Below are positions 33,461 to 42,524 of a DNA stretch of 64,000 nt, in pieces. A program made the translations under genes and the position numbers. The notes below the pieces were generated by a model. It worked only from the letters and a program-made list of their open reading frames with translations. It did no database searches and was not told the origin of the DNA. Source of the DNA: Bradyrhizobium sp. CCGB12 (lineage in GTDB: Bacteria > Pseudomonadota > Alphaproteobacteria > Rhizobiales > Xanthobacteraceae). The stretch lies in assembly GCF_024199845.1 (NCBI RefSeq), contig NZ_JANADO010000001.1, forward strand, positions 3,720,001 through 3,784,000. The letters are read 5' to 3'. Position 1 is the first letter of the stretch. Every line of letters starts with the position of its first letter.

Positions 33461-36004
33461 TTACGCGAAGTGGAAGTCGTGGCTGTTCAACGAACCGACC
33501 TTCATGTTCTTCAGCGTGAGAGTGTCACCCGCCGCCGCGATCACGACGTCGCCGCCTGATTGGGTCGCGTGGGAGAGAACACTCGCAAAACTGTCGAACA
33601 CGCTCTTGCTGAACTCGATCGTGTCGTGAGCAGGTCCGCGCGCCACGAAGTCCTTGATGACATCGTTGCCGAAATTCGCGGCAAACGTGAATGTGTCGGC
33701 CTTGGTCGTGCCAGAAAGGACGTCGTTGCCGGACGTGCTCATCTTGGTCGTGCTGCTTGTCGAGTTCGAAGTCGCAGCGACCTGACTGGTGGCCGCAGCT
33801 ACGCTGGAAGTCGCGACCTGCCCGTCACCGTTGAGATCCTGATGGAAGCTCGTCTCCAGTGACTTGAGGCCAGAGTTCGAACCCGACACGCCCCATCCGG
33901 AATCCTTCAAGGCGCTCACGTGGGAAACATAGTTTCCGTTGCTGTCGGTGTTCCAGGCCGTGTACTTGCCGGTGCTCGCCTCCTTCCAGACGACCTGATA
34001 GCCCGTCGCCGTCTTTTCCGCGGCAATGGGAGACCAGGTGCCATCTGACCCATCGATGAAGTCCACACCGCCATGCTTCAGCGTGGGGCCTGTCCCGGTG
34101 CTGCCGTTGAGGTAGAACTTGTCGCCACTCTCAACGAGACGTGTCGCACCAGCCGACTCGACCACCTTATCAGCAGTCGGCGAGGTCGGAGAGGTGGGGG
34201 ACGTCGGTGTGGACGTGGTGGAAGTACCGATCTGTCCGTCACCGTTCAGATCCTGGTGGAAGGTCGTCTCCAGTGATTTAAGGCCAGAGTTCGAACCCCA
34301 CACGCCCGATCCGGAATCCTTCAAGGCGCTTACGTGGGAAACATAGTTCCCGTTGCTGTCGGTGTTCCAGGCCGTGTACTTGCCGGTGCTCGCCTCCTTC
34401 CAGACGACCTGATAGCCCGTCGCCGTCTTTTCCGCGGCAATGGGAGCCCAGGTGCCATCCGACCCATCGACGAAGGCCACACCGCCATGCTTCAGCGTGG
34501 GACCCGTGCCGGTGCTGCCATTGAGGTAGAACTTGTCGCCACTTTCAACCAGACGTGTCGCACCGGCCGACTCGATCACCGTGCCAGCAGTGGGCGACGT
34601 CGGAGAGGTCGGGGACGTCGGAGTGGTGGGCGACGTCGGCGCGGTGGGGGACGTCGAGGTGACGCTGGCCGTGACTACGGAGGACGCCACGCTGATGTTG
34701 CCTGCCACGTCCGTTGCCTTCGCCGTGAGGCTGTGCGCACCGACCGCAAGGGCGGCGGACGTATAGGTCCACACGCCGCTGCTGTTCGCCGTCGCGCTCC
34801 CGATCTGGGTCGCGCCGTCGAACACCTTTACGACGCTGCTCGCTTCGGCATTGCCCGACATTACCACCTGATTGGCGCTGTTCACCTTGTTGCTGGCAAT
34901 GGTCGGCGCAGCCACTTTGGTGTCAACGGTGACTGCCAACGCAGACGACGCCGCGCTGGTCTTCCCCGATGAATTGGTCGCCGTTGCGGTCAGCGTATGC
35001 TTGGCGTCCGTCAGGACCTTCGTGATATAGTCCCAATTTCCGCTCGAATTCGCAGTCGTCGAACCAATCTGGGTCGTACCGTCGTAGAACTTGACCGTGC
35101 TGCCGGCAGCAGCGGTGCCCTTGAGCTCGACGGTATTGTCGTTGGTGATCTTGTCACCAGAGGTGCCGCTATCGGTCGAGAACGACGCGATGACGGGCGC
35201 TCCGGGCGCAGTGGAGCCGCCACTCGACCCGCTGCCGGTGTTTGCGGACGTATTGAGAGTAGCCTTCAGAGTAAGGCCGTCATTGACATTTCCGCTCTGG
35301 ACGATCGAGCTTCCGAGCTCCATTCTCAGATTGAGATCACCGAAATAACCACCGCCGACGTGGTTATTCGTGTAGGACACCCCGGTGACCTTGCCACCGC
35401 CCGGTTGGCCGCTGGCGATCTCATTGATGTAGACCGTGTACCCGCCGCCGATCAGAAGATTGTCGTCGATTTTGACGTTGCTGATCGACCCCCAATAGTT
35501 GTCGAGCATGATCGCCGACGTCTGGATCTGCTCGTTGATGATGGTGTTGTGGCTGATGGTCAGGTTCGAAAACCCGCCGTCGGCCTGAATTGCATCGAAA
35601 TGCGAGCCGGACGTGCCCTGCATATCGTGGATGTAGTTGTTCTGGATGACCGTGTTGCTGCCGCCGACACCGATGCCGTCGGCCGTTCCATGAATGTTGT
35701 TACTGATAAAGGTTCCAGCGCCGGCGATGCCCTGGCCGCCACCGCCCATCCCGTTGATGTCGCAGTTCTGGATCGTAACTCCCGTCACCCCGGTAGCCAC
35801 ATTGACGACGTAGTAGGATGACGACGCCACCTTGCAGTTCACAAGCGTGACGTTCGGAGCGTTGATTACCACCGTCCCTTTAATATCGAGTCCGCTGATC
35901 ACCGCCCCCGGCGTATTGACGACGAGATTGCCGTTGTAGGCGGTGAGAGCCACCCCGGCCTGCACCCCCGTATTCGTTGCATCCGCCCATGCTGTAGTTG
36001 CCAA
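33461..36004 (-). CDS. Modular T1SS-exported protein: beta-helix, Ig-like repeats, EF-hand-like modules, RTX-like tail
   Basis: The gene starts at a TTG with GGAG seven bases upstream, giving 847 residues and no Sec signal. Residues about 10-255 form a right-handed parallel beta-helix (VTIQNCDINGMGGGGQ, SHFDAIQADGG, NLLIGGGYTVYINEI). About 265-455 hold two Ig-like repeats (GTTQIGSTTANSSGNW, GATQIGSATANSSGVW). Then (TSP)n linkers separate two near-identical modules of about 120 residues (WKEASTGKYTAW) ending in the EF-hand-like HQDLNGDGQ. The final 90 residues (SGNDVLSGTTKADTFTF, with DTLTLKNMKV) resemble a serralysin-type T1SS signal region. The layout recalls alginate C5-epimerases of the AlgE kind, though catalysis is unproven. 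Confidence 0.85.
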   Translation of the reverse strand: MATTAWADATNTGVQAGVALTAYNGNLVVNTPGAVISGLDIKGTVVINAPNVTLVNCKVASSSYYVVNVATGVTGVTIQNCDINGMGGGGQGIAGAGTFISNNIHGTADGIGVGGSNTVIQNNYIHDMQGTSGSHFDAIQADGGFSNLTISHNTIINEQIQTSAIMLDNYWGSISNVKIDDNLLIGGGYTVYINEIASGQPGGGKVTGVSYTNNHVGGGYFGDLNLRMELGSSIVQSGNVNDGLTLKATLNTSANTGSGSSGGSTAPGAPVIASFSTDSGTSGDKITNDNTVELKGTAAAGSTVKFYDGTTQIGSTTANSSGNWDYITKVLTDAKHTLTATATNSSGKTSAASSALAVTVDTKVAAPTIASNKVNSANQVVMSGNAEASSVVKVFDGATQIGSATANSSGVWTYTSAALAVGAHSLTAKATDVAGNISVASSVVTASVTSTSPTAPTSPTTPTSPTSPTSPTAGTVIESAGATRLVESGDKFYLNGSTGTGPTLKHGGVAFVDGSDGTWAPIAAEKTATGYQVVWKEASTGKYTAWNTDSNGNYVSHVSALKDSGSGVWGSNSGLKSLETTFHQDLNGDGQIGTSTTSTPTSPTSPTSPTADKVVESAGATRLVESGDKFYLNGSTGTGPTLKHGGVDFIDGSDGTWSPIAAEKTATGYQVVWKEASTGKYTAWNTDSNGNYVSHVSALKDSGWGVSGSNSGLKSLETSFHQDLNGDGQVATSSVAAATSQVAATSNSTSSTTKMSTSGNDVLSGTTKADTFTFAANFGNDVIKDFVARGPAHDTIEFSKSVFDSFASVLSHATQSGGDVVIAAAGDTLTLKNMKVGSLNSHDFHFA
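33822..34584. repeat. Tandem duplication, 414-bp period, within the T1SS substrate gene
   Basis: The segment around 33822-34170 recurs at 34236-34584 with few differences, in frame (138 codons including the TSP linker). The high nucleotide identity indicates recent duplication or gene conversion. Confidence 0.8.
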
Positions 36005-36753
36005 AATCGTTCTCCATAGTGGTTTAGTTTGATGGCGGCGTGATTTCGGATCGATTTAATTAGTTTATGTCCCCAAGAAATCGATCCGAAGTGTCACGCC
36101 GCCCTACACGACGCGAGCGAAATGGTCGGTTGCGGACGGCTTTTTTTAGACGACATGCGGGCCTGCCTGAGGTCTTTGTTTGCGTCCCTGCCCAAATCCC
36201 CAGCCCCGCGAGGGCAGCGTCTTGCGACACAACGCCATTAAATATCAGACATTGCCGTGATTCTTCAGTTCTACGCGCCGCAACCTGCGCCATTCAGCCC
36301 CCTGGCCGCACCGCGCAAATCCACAATTCAATTCCGTCCCCAGTGGTACCTAGACGCCGCTCGCAGTAGCGTTCCCGGATGGCACCGCACATTCCGCAGA
36401 GCGAAGAATAGCGCGATCGCATCGAGAATCATTTTCTCAGCACACTTCTTTTATCACGAAACTCGCAGGATTGAACTGGAGCACGTGCGACAAGGAGGCC
36501 GAGCAAGCACCCATTATATGGGAGCTGGAAAAGCACGACGGTACAGCGGCCGAGAACCGCCGAAACCCAGGAAGCGACGGGATATCGCCCCCGAATATTC
36601 TATCGCAATTAAATAATAAATAATCGGCGCGCCGGACACACCAGGCCGGACAACGGCAAATGTTCGGAATCGCGCCCGTCCCCAGCCTTAGGACGCGCGG
36701 ACGCAGGGGACCGGACGCAACGGTCAAGGACGCCAATGGCGGCCAGTTGCCGA
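36005..36753. other. Intergenic region with AT-rich tracts, no supported gene
   Basis: A tract at 36053-36068 (CGATTTAATTAGTTTATG) lies just upstream of the T1SS substrate gene and another at 36606-36625 (CAATTAAATAATAAATAATC) lies near the 3' end of the FkbM gene. The frames in between have no recognisable features. Confidence 0.45.
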
Positions 36754-37722
36754 TCAGCCCGCGACCGCGATGAAATTGGTCGCCGCACTCTCCAAAAATG
36801 CATCTCGCCGCAGCGCGGCAAGACCCGCAGACGGTCGATACGGGAGCGGGTAGACGGAGTATCCGTAATCGCTAAGCAGCCGGAAAAAGTCCCCCCGCGA
36901 CTTTGTCGTATTGCTTTCGAATATGATCTTTGGGCGATATCGCGTGAGCAACTGCGAAGCGCCTTGGATGACTTCGCGCTCAAATCCTTCCACGTCGATC
37001 TTGATGAGCATGTTGTCGCGGCCAATATCGTCCAGATAGTCGTCGATCCTCCTGAGCGGCACCTGCTTCGTTATCACCTTGCCCGTGCTCTTCACGCTTG
37101 ACATGACATCCAGAGATACCGAGCCCAACCACGTCTCATTCTCAGGATAAACCAGGTCGACCTGGCCGGAGCGATCGCCAACTGCAACCTGCTCCCATCG
37201 CCACCCTTCGAGGCCATTCAATTCGCAAACCGTTTGGAAATACGAGAAGCAGCTCGGATTTGGTTCGAACGAGACCGTCGGTATGCCGGCCGACAGGAAG
37301 AGAACCGAATGTGTTCCGTAGTTGGCTCCAACGTCCAGGAAAAGCGCGGGACGTTGATCCGACTTGACCAGCTCGACATATGTCTGCTTGATCTCCACGT
37401 CGTGCCCGACGATTGAGACCGCGCTGTCCCAGTCAAGCCACAACAATGACGATCTGAGCGGCAGCCGGATTGCCTTGTCGTCAAAGTGAACAGTCCAGTC
37501 ACCGGGCGCCAGGCGATCATCGCTCTGATCTCGAAATATCTTCGCGTATCGTGCGTGGAAACGAGACTTGGCCCGATCGTCAAGCAAGCCATAATAGTGG
37601 TTGAGCATCGCGCGCGATCTGTTTCTGCGGGCGATCGACCTTACAATCGAGCACTTGAGCGGCGCGGAAATTCTGTTGTCGTACAGCTTGCTGAAAACAA
37701 ACCCTGACGATTTCTGTTGCAT
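36754..37722 (-). CDS. FkbM-family methyltransferase
   Basis: ATG 37722, with AAGGA eight bases upstream, is preferred over a TTG at 37740; it gives 322 residues. The SAM-binding motif is FLDVGANYGTHSVLFLSAG, and the FkbM signature LIKIDVEGFEREVIQGA is intact. FkbM proteins O-methylate sugars and related hydroxyl groups; here a methylated glycan residue is likely. It is a single-gene unit on the minus strand. The N-terminal 110 residues are unlike the core and may recognise the acceptor. Confidence 0.88.
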   Translation of the reverse strand: MQQKSSGFVFSKLYDNRISAPLKCSIVRSIARRNRSRAMLNHYYGLLDDRAKSRFHARYAKIFRDQSDDRLAPGDWTVHFDDKAIRLPLRSSLLWLDWDSAVSIVGHDVEIKQTYVELVKSDQRPALFLDVGANYGTHSVLFLSAGIPTVSFEPNPSCFSYFQTVCELNGLEGWRWEQVAVGDRSGQVDLVYPENETWLGSVSLDVMSSVKSTGKVITKQVPLRRIDDYLDDIGRDNMLIKIDVEGFEREVIQGASQLLTRYRPKIIFESNTTKSRGDFFRLLSDYGYSVYPLPYRPSAGLAALRRDAFLESAATNFIAVAG

Positions 37723-38035
37723 GAGATTTTCCTTAATCAACGCAGACGGACAGGAGCGAAATATTCTCTAATATCGGTATGGGCGCATCCATCGGACACG
37801 ATTTAGAAGGGGAGAGACCGTCCGCGATCTGATCGCGAACGCGCCGGCTTTTTGACCGGCCGGACGACACCACAGAAGCGACATCATGTTGGCCTCAAAT
37901 ACGCAATGGCGGCGCGTGACGAGCTACGTTCGCTGCCGAGATTAAATCAATAAATCCCCCAACTGGATCGAGCGTTTGGTCAAACTCGAAGGTACTCCCT
38001 CCACGGAGAGGCGAATTCAGAAAGATCAGCAGGAC
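37723..38035. other. Divergent intergenic region
   Basis: This holds the promoters of the FkbM gene and of the 2OG oxygenase gene. A short AT-rich element (GATTAAATCAATAAAT) lies at 37940-37956. Confidence 0.45.
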
Positions 38036-39133
38036 ATGACGACAACTTCACCTCTCAGCGTTGGCGAACCGGCTCCGTGGTTCTCGGCGGCCACCGACCG
38101 CAGTTCTGCCAGTACGGTTGCCTTCGATGAATTGGCAGGCCGGTACATTGTCCTGTTCTTCATGGGCTCCGCCGCCCGGCCCGATGCGGTCGAGGTGCTT
38201 GCGACACTCGCGCGCCGCGACAATTTGCTCGACCACGAGCACGCGCTCCTTTTGGGCATCAGCAGCGATCCGAATGATTTCGAGCAGGAGCGCGCGCGCC
38301 AGTGGCCCCCTGGGCAGCTTCTTCTTTGGGACCAGAACAGCATGATCGCGAAGAAATACGGGGTGACAGAACCTGCGGCTGGGCCTCCCGCAACGATCCG
38401 TCCAGCCGCGTTCATACTCAGTCCGACGCTGCAGATCATCGAGATATTACCCCTAACCGAGCCAGCCGCATTTGTTGAACGTATCGTGTCGAGACTTACC
38501 GAACTCCTGGCAAAACCTCCGCTCGCGCAAAACGCGCCGGTGCTGGTGGTGCCCCAGGTATTCGATCGCGCCTTCTGCCGTCGGTTGATCGATCTCTATG
38601 ACGTGACCGGCGGGCGTGAAATTGGCTTGATCGAAAACCAGGGAAAGATCCTCGAGCGCACGGATACGAACTTCAGGAAACGCCTCGACTACTACATCTC
38701 TGATCAACCTACGCTCCAACAAACCCGAGATCTTCTCCAACGTCGCCTTTTGCCGATCGTCTATCGCGCCTTTCAGTTCAACACGACGCGCATCGAGCGA
38801 TATCTCGTAGGCTGCTACGACGCGGCAACCGGAGGCTACTTTCGGCCGCACCGCGATAACACATCGCCCGTCGTAGCTCATCGCCGCTTTGCGGTGACAA
38901 TAAACCTGAACGAAGATTACGAAGGCGGTAATCTTCGCTTCCCCGAATTCGGCCACCAGACTTTCCGTGCTCCACCGGGAGACGCAATAGTGTTCTCCTG
39001 CTCGCTCTTGCACGAAGTGACCTCCGTAACACGTGATCGCCGATATGTATTCCTATCCTTCCTCTACGATGAGGCCTCCCAACAGCTGCGCGATGCATAC
39101 AGAAAGACCCTGGATGCTTCGCAGGCGTCCTAG
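38036..39133 (+). CDS. Redoxin-like domain fused to a 2-oxoglutarate/Fe(II) oxygenase
   Basis: The 365-residue protein starts at ATG 38036. Residues 1-155 follow the AhpC/TSA peroxiredoxin fold (SVGEPAPWFSAATDRSS, YIVLFFMGSAARPDAVEVLA, ISSDPNDFEQERAR) but have no peroxidatic cysteine: GSAARPD stands where the thiol motif should be. Residues about 165-355 form a prolyl-4-hydroxylase-like 2OG-Fe(II) domain, with the iron ligands in GYFRPHRDNTSP and SLLHEVTSV and the 2OG-binding arginine in DRRYVFLSFLY. It probably hydroxylates a protein or small molecule, with the dead redoxin domain as scaffold. Confidence 0.85.
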   Translation: MTTTSPLSVGEPAPWFSAATDRSSASTVAFDELAGRYIVLFFMGSAARPDAVEVLATLARRDNLLDHEHALLLGISSDPNDFEQERARQWPPGQLLLWDQNSMIAKKYGVTEPAAGPPATIRPAAFILSPTLQIIEILPLTEPAAFVERIVSRLTELLAKPPLAQNAPVLVVPQVFDRAFCRRLIDLYDVTGGREIGLIENQGKILERTDTNFRKRLDYYISDQPTLQQTRDLLQRRLLPIVYRAFQFNTTRIERYLVGCYDAATGGYFRPHRDNTSPVVAHRRFAVTINLNEDYEGGNLRFPEFGHQTFRAPPGDAIVFSCSLLHEVTSVTRDRRYVFLSFLYDEASQQLRDAYRKTLDASQAS

Positions 39134-39212
39134 TATCGGCCCGTACGCGAGAGCGCACCATATCCGGGTTGCTCCGACGGCGCATTGACGAGCGCTCCGC
39201 TTGAGTGCTCCG

Positions 39213-40109
39213 TTACCTTATTGCCTTCGACACCGGCCTGTTCCAAGCCGGTATGGTTGCGCCGGTTGTCTTGTTGATGTTGCCTGAAATGGTGGGCATG
39301 TTGCCAAGCTCGGTCCGAAGGTCGAGACCACCCCAGTGCCATCCGGCGAGCTGATTGTTTATGAAAGTGACGTTCGTCACCGGGCCGCCGCCGAGTTGGC
39401 CCTTGCCAATCTCATTGAGATAGACCGTGTATCCACCGCCGATCAGCAGATTGTTCTCTATCAACACGTCATCGATCGGCCCCGCGTAGTTGTCGACCAT
39501 AATCGCGGATGTCTGAATATTGTCGTTGATGATGGTGTTATGTCGAATCGTAAGGTGTGAAAAATTCCCGTCGGCCTGGATTCCGTCGAAGTGGGAAGCG
39601 GCGGTCCCCCGCATGTCGTGAATGTAGTTTCCCTCGATCAGCGTGTCGTTCCCACCAACTGCAATTCCGTCGGCGCAATTTCGGATGTTGTTTCTGAGAA
39701 ATGAGCCTTGCCCGGCGATGCACTGGCCGCCCGATCCGAGATTGTCGAGTTCGCAATTTTGGATCACGGTCCCTTTGACCCCGCCCTTGATGAGAACGAC
39801 GTAAAAACCATCATACGTAATCTTGCAATTCCTGAGGGTTACGTTCGGAGCATCAATTACGACCCCTCCCTTGATATCCAGCCCCTCGATTACCGCGCCT
39901 GAAGAGCTGACCACGAACCCATCGGACTCCTTCAAGGTCGTCCCCGGGGGAACGCCAGTGTTGGTCGCGTTCGGAAATCCGCTCAGATCAATCGTCCTGC
40001 CGCGCAAGGTGATCGTCTCTGCTTCCGAATAGGACGAGAGAAGCAATTGGAACACAGCGGGAAAAACTGCCACGCGAAGCGTTATCGACAGCGCATACGA
40101 ACGGCTCAT
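39213..40109 (-). CDS. Sec-exported right-handed beta-helix protein
   Basis: ATG 40109 has GGGGGAGG upstream and overlaps the stop of the GT4 gene. The 298-residue product begins with a signal peptide (SITLRVAVFPAVFQLLLSSY, then SEAET). The rest is a pectate-lyase-like parallel beta-helix strongly similar, block by block, to the N-terminal domain of the T1SS substrate at 33461-36004 (GVVIDAPNVTLRNCKITYDG, SHFDGIQADGNF, NLLIGGGYTVYLNEIGKG). It lacks the Ig, EF-hand and RTX parts. It is probably periplasmic and may modify or cut the polysaccharide during export. Its genetic link to glycosyltransferases supports a glycan substrate. Confidence 0.85.
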   Translation of the reverse strand: MSRSYALSITLRVAVFPAVFQLLLSSYSEAETITLRGRTIDLSGFPNATNTGVPPGTTLKESDGFVVSSSGAVIEGLDIKGGVVIDAPNVTLRNCKITYDGFYVVLIKGGVKGTVIQNCELDNLGSGGQCIAGQGSFLRNNIRNCADGIAVGGNDTLIEGNYIHDMRGTAASHFDGIQADGNFSHLTIRHNTIINDNIQTSAIMVDNYAGPIDDVLIENNLLIGGGYTVYLNEIGKGQLGGGPVTNVTFINNQLAGWHWGGLDLRTELGNMPTISGNINKTTGATIPAWNRPVSKAIR

Positions 40110-41299
40110 GTGCCTCCCCCGACGAAACCACCGCTCGACGTCGTGCACGGCCGCGCGGGTGCGACACGGTCCAATATCTGTTGGCGTCGCCTGATGGCCA
40201 CCTCATCCCAGTGAAACGAGCCCGCGCGTTGCGCGGCTGCCGCACCCATCCGCTTTCGACGACCGCCATCTTCGGCAAGACTACGGATCGCGTCCACCCA
40301 CCCCTCGCGATCGTACGGATCGAGGACAAAACCTTCCTGATCGTGTCGCACGATCCGTCCCATTCCCATTGGGGTCGTGATGACCGGCAAGCCACATCCG
40401 CAGGCCTCATACGTGACCTGTGGCCCGCCTTCCTCCAAGGAAGGAAAGACGAAGAAGTCCGCAGCGCGATAGAGCGCACCGACGTCGTTCACGTAGTCAA
40501 GGACGACGACATTGGGCCTCGCCAACAGATCCGCGCATCGCTCTCGTATCGCCGGCTCGAGGACACCTGCCAGCACCAGACGCCCCTTCACATTGCTCCG
40601 GGCCCAATAATCAAGCAGCAGATGGCAGCCTTTCCGGACGCAAATGGAGCCGACGAACACTGCCGTCACCCCCTCGCATGGCGCCAGGAGCTCTCCACTC
40701 CCGCTGAATCGCTGCGGGTCCCATCCATAGCTTGCACTTACGAGTTTCGAGGCGGGCAAGCCGCTTTCGAGAAGCGACGCCTCGACCATGGTGTTCGAGC
40801 AGAACACGTAGTCTACCGCCTCGAGAGCGGCCTGCTCGGCGCGAACCGAGGCATCGGTGATCGAATGAACGGGGGCAAGTCCCAGACGCTGATAGGCATC
40901 GTCGAGAATGATCTTGGCCGATCTTCTGTGGCAATTGATCATCTCGCGAAAGATCTTGATGTTCTTCCTCTTCAGCGCATGAATGGCATCCAGGGATGCG
41001 TCCGGCCAAATGTAAACTACACCACCTTCGGATTGTGCCGTCGTTACCTGGGATAGAAATCGTCCCTCGATCTTCTCACCTGCGAGGGACCGCACCCATT
41101 TATACGGCATATACCGGGCCCAGCGCGGGAGCACCTGGACGACTTCCGCAGGAGACACCCGGTGCCCTCTTGCGCGGGGCGTCGTAATCGCAATCTGGAA
41201 GTCCGGCGCCGCCATGCCTCTGGCCAGCATTCCGCACGTATAGCTCGGACCTTTTGTCGTCAGCGGCAGAGGCAGGAACACATCCAATTGTGCGCTCAT
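40106..41299 (-). CDS. Glycosyltransferase family 4
   Basis: The start is ATG 41299 with GGAGC upstream (397 residues). The C-terminal GT-B domain has the GT4 donor-site signature PSLEEGGPQVTYEACGCGLP, with the E-x7-E pattern, and GSICVRKGCHLLLDYW before it. It transfers an activated sugar, with retention, in the cytosol to a lipid-linked glycan. It overlaps the beta-helix gene by four bases and lies 17 bases after the GT2 gene, in the same minus-strand unit. Confidence 0.9.
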   Translation of the reverse strand: MSAQLDVFLPLPLTTKGPSYTCGMLARGMAAPDFQIAITTPRARGHRVSPAEVVQVLPRWARYMPYKWVRSLAGEKIEGRFLSQVTTAQSEGGVVYIWPDASLDAIHALKRKNIKIFREMINCHRRSAKIILDDAYQRLGLAPVHSITDASVRAEQAALEAVDYVFCSNTMVEASLLESGLPASKLVSASYGWDPQRFSGSGELLAPCEGVTAVFVGSICVRKGCHLLLDYWARSNVKGRLVLAGVLEPAIRERCADLLARPNVVVLDYVNDVGALYRAADFFVFPSLEEGGPQVTYEACGCGLPVITTPMGMGRIVRHDQEGFVLDPYDREGWVDAIRSLAEDGGRRKRMGAAAAQRAGSFHWDEVAIRRRQQILDRVAPARPCTTSSGGFVGGGT

Positions 41300-41316
41300 C
41301 AATAGCTCCAAACACG

Positions 41317-42480
41317 TCAGGCTGGCCCAAGCTCCGATGGCACGCCCGCGGCGCTCGCGAGGCCTTCGCGGTGCCAACTCGGCCTTCCCGTTTCACCTCT
41401 CAGTCCGGCCAACACGCCCTGGAGGACTGCCCAACAATTTCTTGGTGCTTGACGCCTGAGAAAGCGAGCGGCGTGGAAGAGCGACATCAACACCCGAAGC
41501 GGCAACGTCCATGGAAAATGCCTGCGCACGAAGCGGATGCCGTTACGATGCTGTAGATACACGGAGAGCTTGGGTATGGCGGCCGCACTTCTTGCCGACC
41601 CGGTCGTCGTACCTCGCTTGTGAACGACGATGGAGTCGCGCGCGTAGCCCAAGCCCAGATGTTTCGCGCGAATACCCCAGTCCAAATCCTCGTAAAACAG
41701 GAAGTAGCTTTCATCCATCGGGCCGATCGCCTCGATGCACCAGCGCGTCACATACATCGATGCTCCGGAAGGACTATCCATGGCCCGTTCGACAGCCGCG
41801 ATGTCGTAGGAAACATCGAGACGCTCTCCAAGCCCGATCGCCACATCCCGCGCCGCCATCTTTTGCCATTGCAGGCCACCTCGAAATCTGACGTGCTCGC
41901 TTTCGTCGCTGTCCAGAATTGTGCAGCCCACCATCGCCTTGCGCCCGGACTCGGCACGCTCGTAGAGCGCGGCAAGAGCCAATTCGGTCGGCTCCGTATC
42001 CGGGTTCAATATCCAGATGCCCCGCCAGCCATCCATGCGACTGAGCTGAGACAGCCACGCATTGATGCCTCCGGCATAACCCAGGTTGTCGCTGGCACAT
42101 CCGATCCAGACATTAGGAGCCCCTTCCCGGAAACCGAGCCGCTCAACCCAAGTAAAGCGGCCGGCAGCAAGATCTATCGAAACGCCGGAGGGCTCCCGTC
42201 GACAGCACGGCCCTTCTTCGTCCAACAAGTCGGCCATCAGCCGATGAAAGGCATCGGTCCCGCCATTTTCGCAGATGAACACATCGAAGGCAGGTCCCGA
42301 GGTCACACGCGACAAGGCATGCAGGCAAGCGGCAATATCCGCCGAGTTGCGGAAGCCGACGATGATAACGGCTACCTCCGAAATAACTGCACCACCGCCA
42401 GTCTTCATGAAATCGGTCGATTTACCGCAAATCAGTGCCATTACGAGCCATCCGGAAAGTACATGCATCATTTCTTCCAT
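41317..42480 (-). CDS. Glycosyltransferase family 2 (rhamnosyltransferase-like)
   Basis: The GT-A domain starts with VAVIIVGFRNSADIAACLHA. The metal-binding aspartates are in ILNPDTEP and the acceptor-binding region is MYVTRWCIEAIGPMDESYF followed by LFYEDLDWGIRAKHLG, typical of WcaA/RfbN-like GT2 enzymes. The start is uncertain: the ATG at 42480 gives 387 residues, while ATGs at about 42441 or 42408 (before KTGGGAVISEV) are possible and would remove an atypical N-terminus. It is divergent from an FkbM gene across a 44-base AT-rich promoter. Confidence 0.87.
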   Translation of the reverse strand: MEEMMHVLSGWLVMALICGKSTDFMKTGGGAVISEVAVIIVGFRNSADIAACLHALSRVTSGPAFDVFICENGGTDAFHRLMADLLDEEGPCCRREPSGVSIDLAAGRFTWVERLGFREGAPNVWIGCASDNLGYAGGINAWLSQLSRMDGWRGIWILNPDTEPTELALAALYERAESGRKAMVGCTILDSDESEHVRFRGGLQWQKMAARDVAIGLGERLDVSYDIAAVERAMDSPSGASMYVTRWCIEAIGPMDESYFLFYEDLDWGIRAKHLGLGYARDSIVVHKRGTTTGSARSAAAIPKLSVYLQHRNGIRFVRRHFPWTLPLRVLMSLFHAARFLRRQAPRNCWAVLQGVLAGLRGETGRPSWHREGLASAAGVPSELGPA

Positions 42481-42482
42481 TG

Positions 42483-42510
42483 CAATTATATATTAAATTA
42501 TTTAATTTGC
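42483..42510. promoter_or_regulatory. AT-rich divergent promoter tract
   Basis: The sequence CAATTATATATTAAATTATT, continuing to TTTAATTTGC, fills the gap between the GT2 and FkbM starts. It is one of the clearest copies of the AT-rich element and must serve both directions. Confidence 0.55.
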
Positions 42511-42524
42511 ACGGAGAACTTTAA

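Noticed and set aside
35070..35130. TAAAG-like site in the T1SS substrate that might be a LapG cleavage motif
   Set aside because: The sequence GTAAAGSTVKFYD lies in an Ig-like strand and matches the common GTAxAGSTV pattern of such repeats, not a LapG site near the N-terminus of an adhesin.
36119..36150. Possible terminator with a T-run (GGACGGCTTTTTTT)
   Set aside because: The stem before the T-run is only three or four pairs with a poor fit, and it is not downstream of a gene on the plus strand.
37855..37885. CCGGC/GCCGG stem considered as a terminator
   Set aside because: Five-base stem between divergent promoters, with the T-run in the loop and not after the stem.
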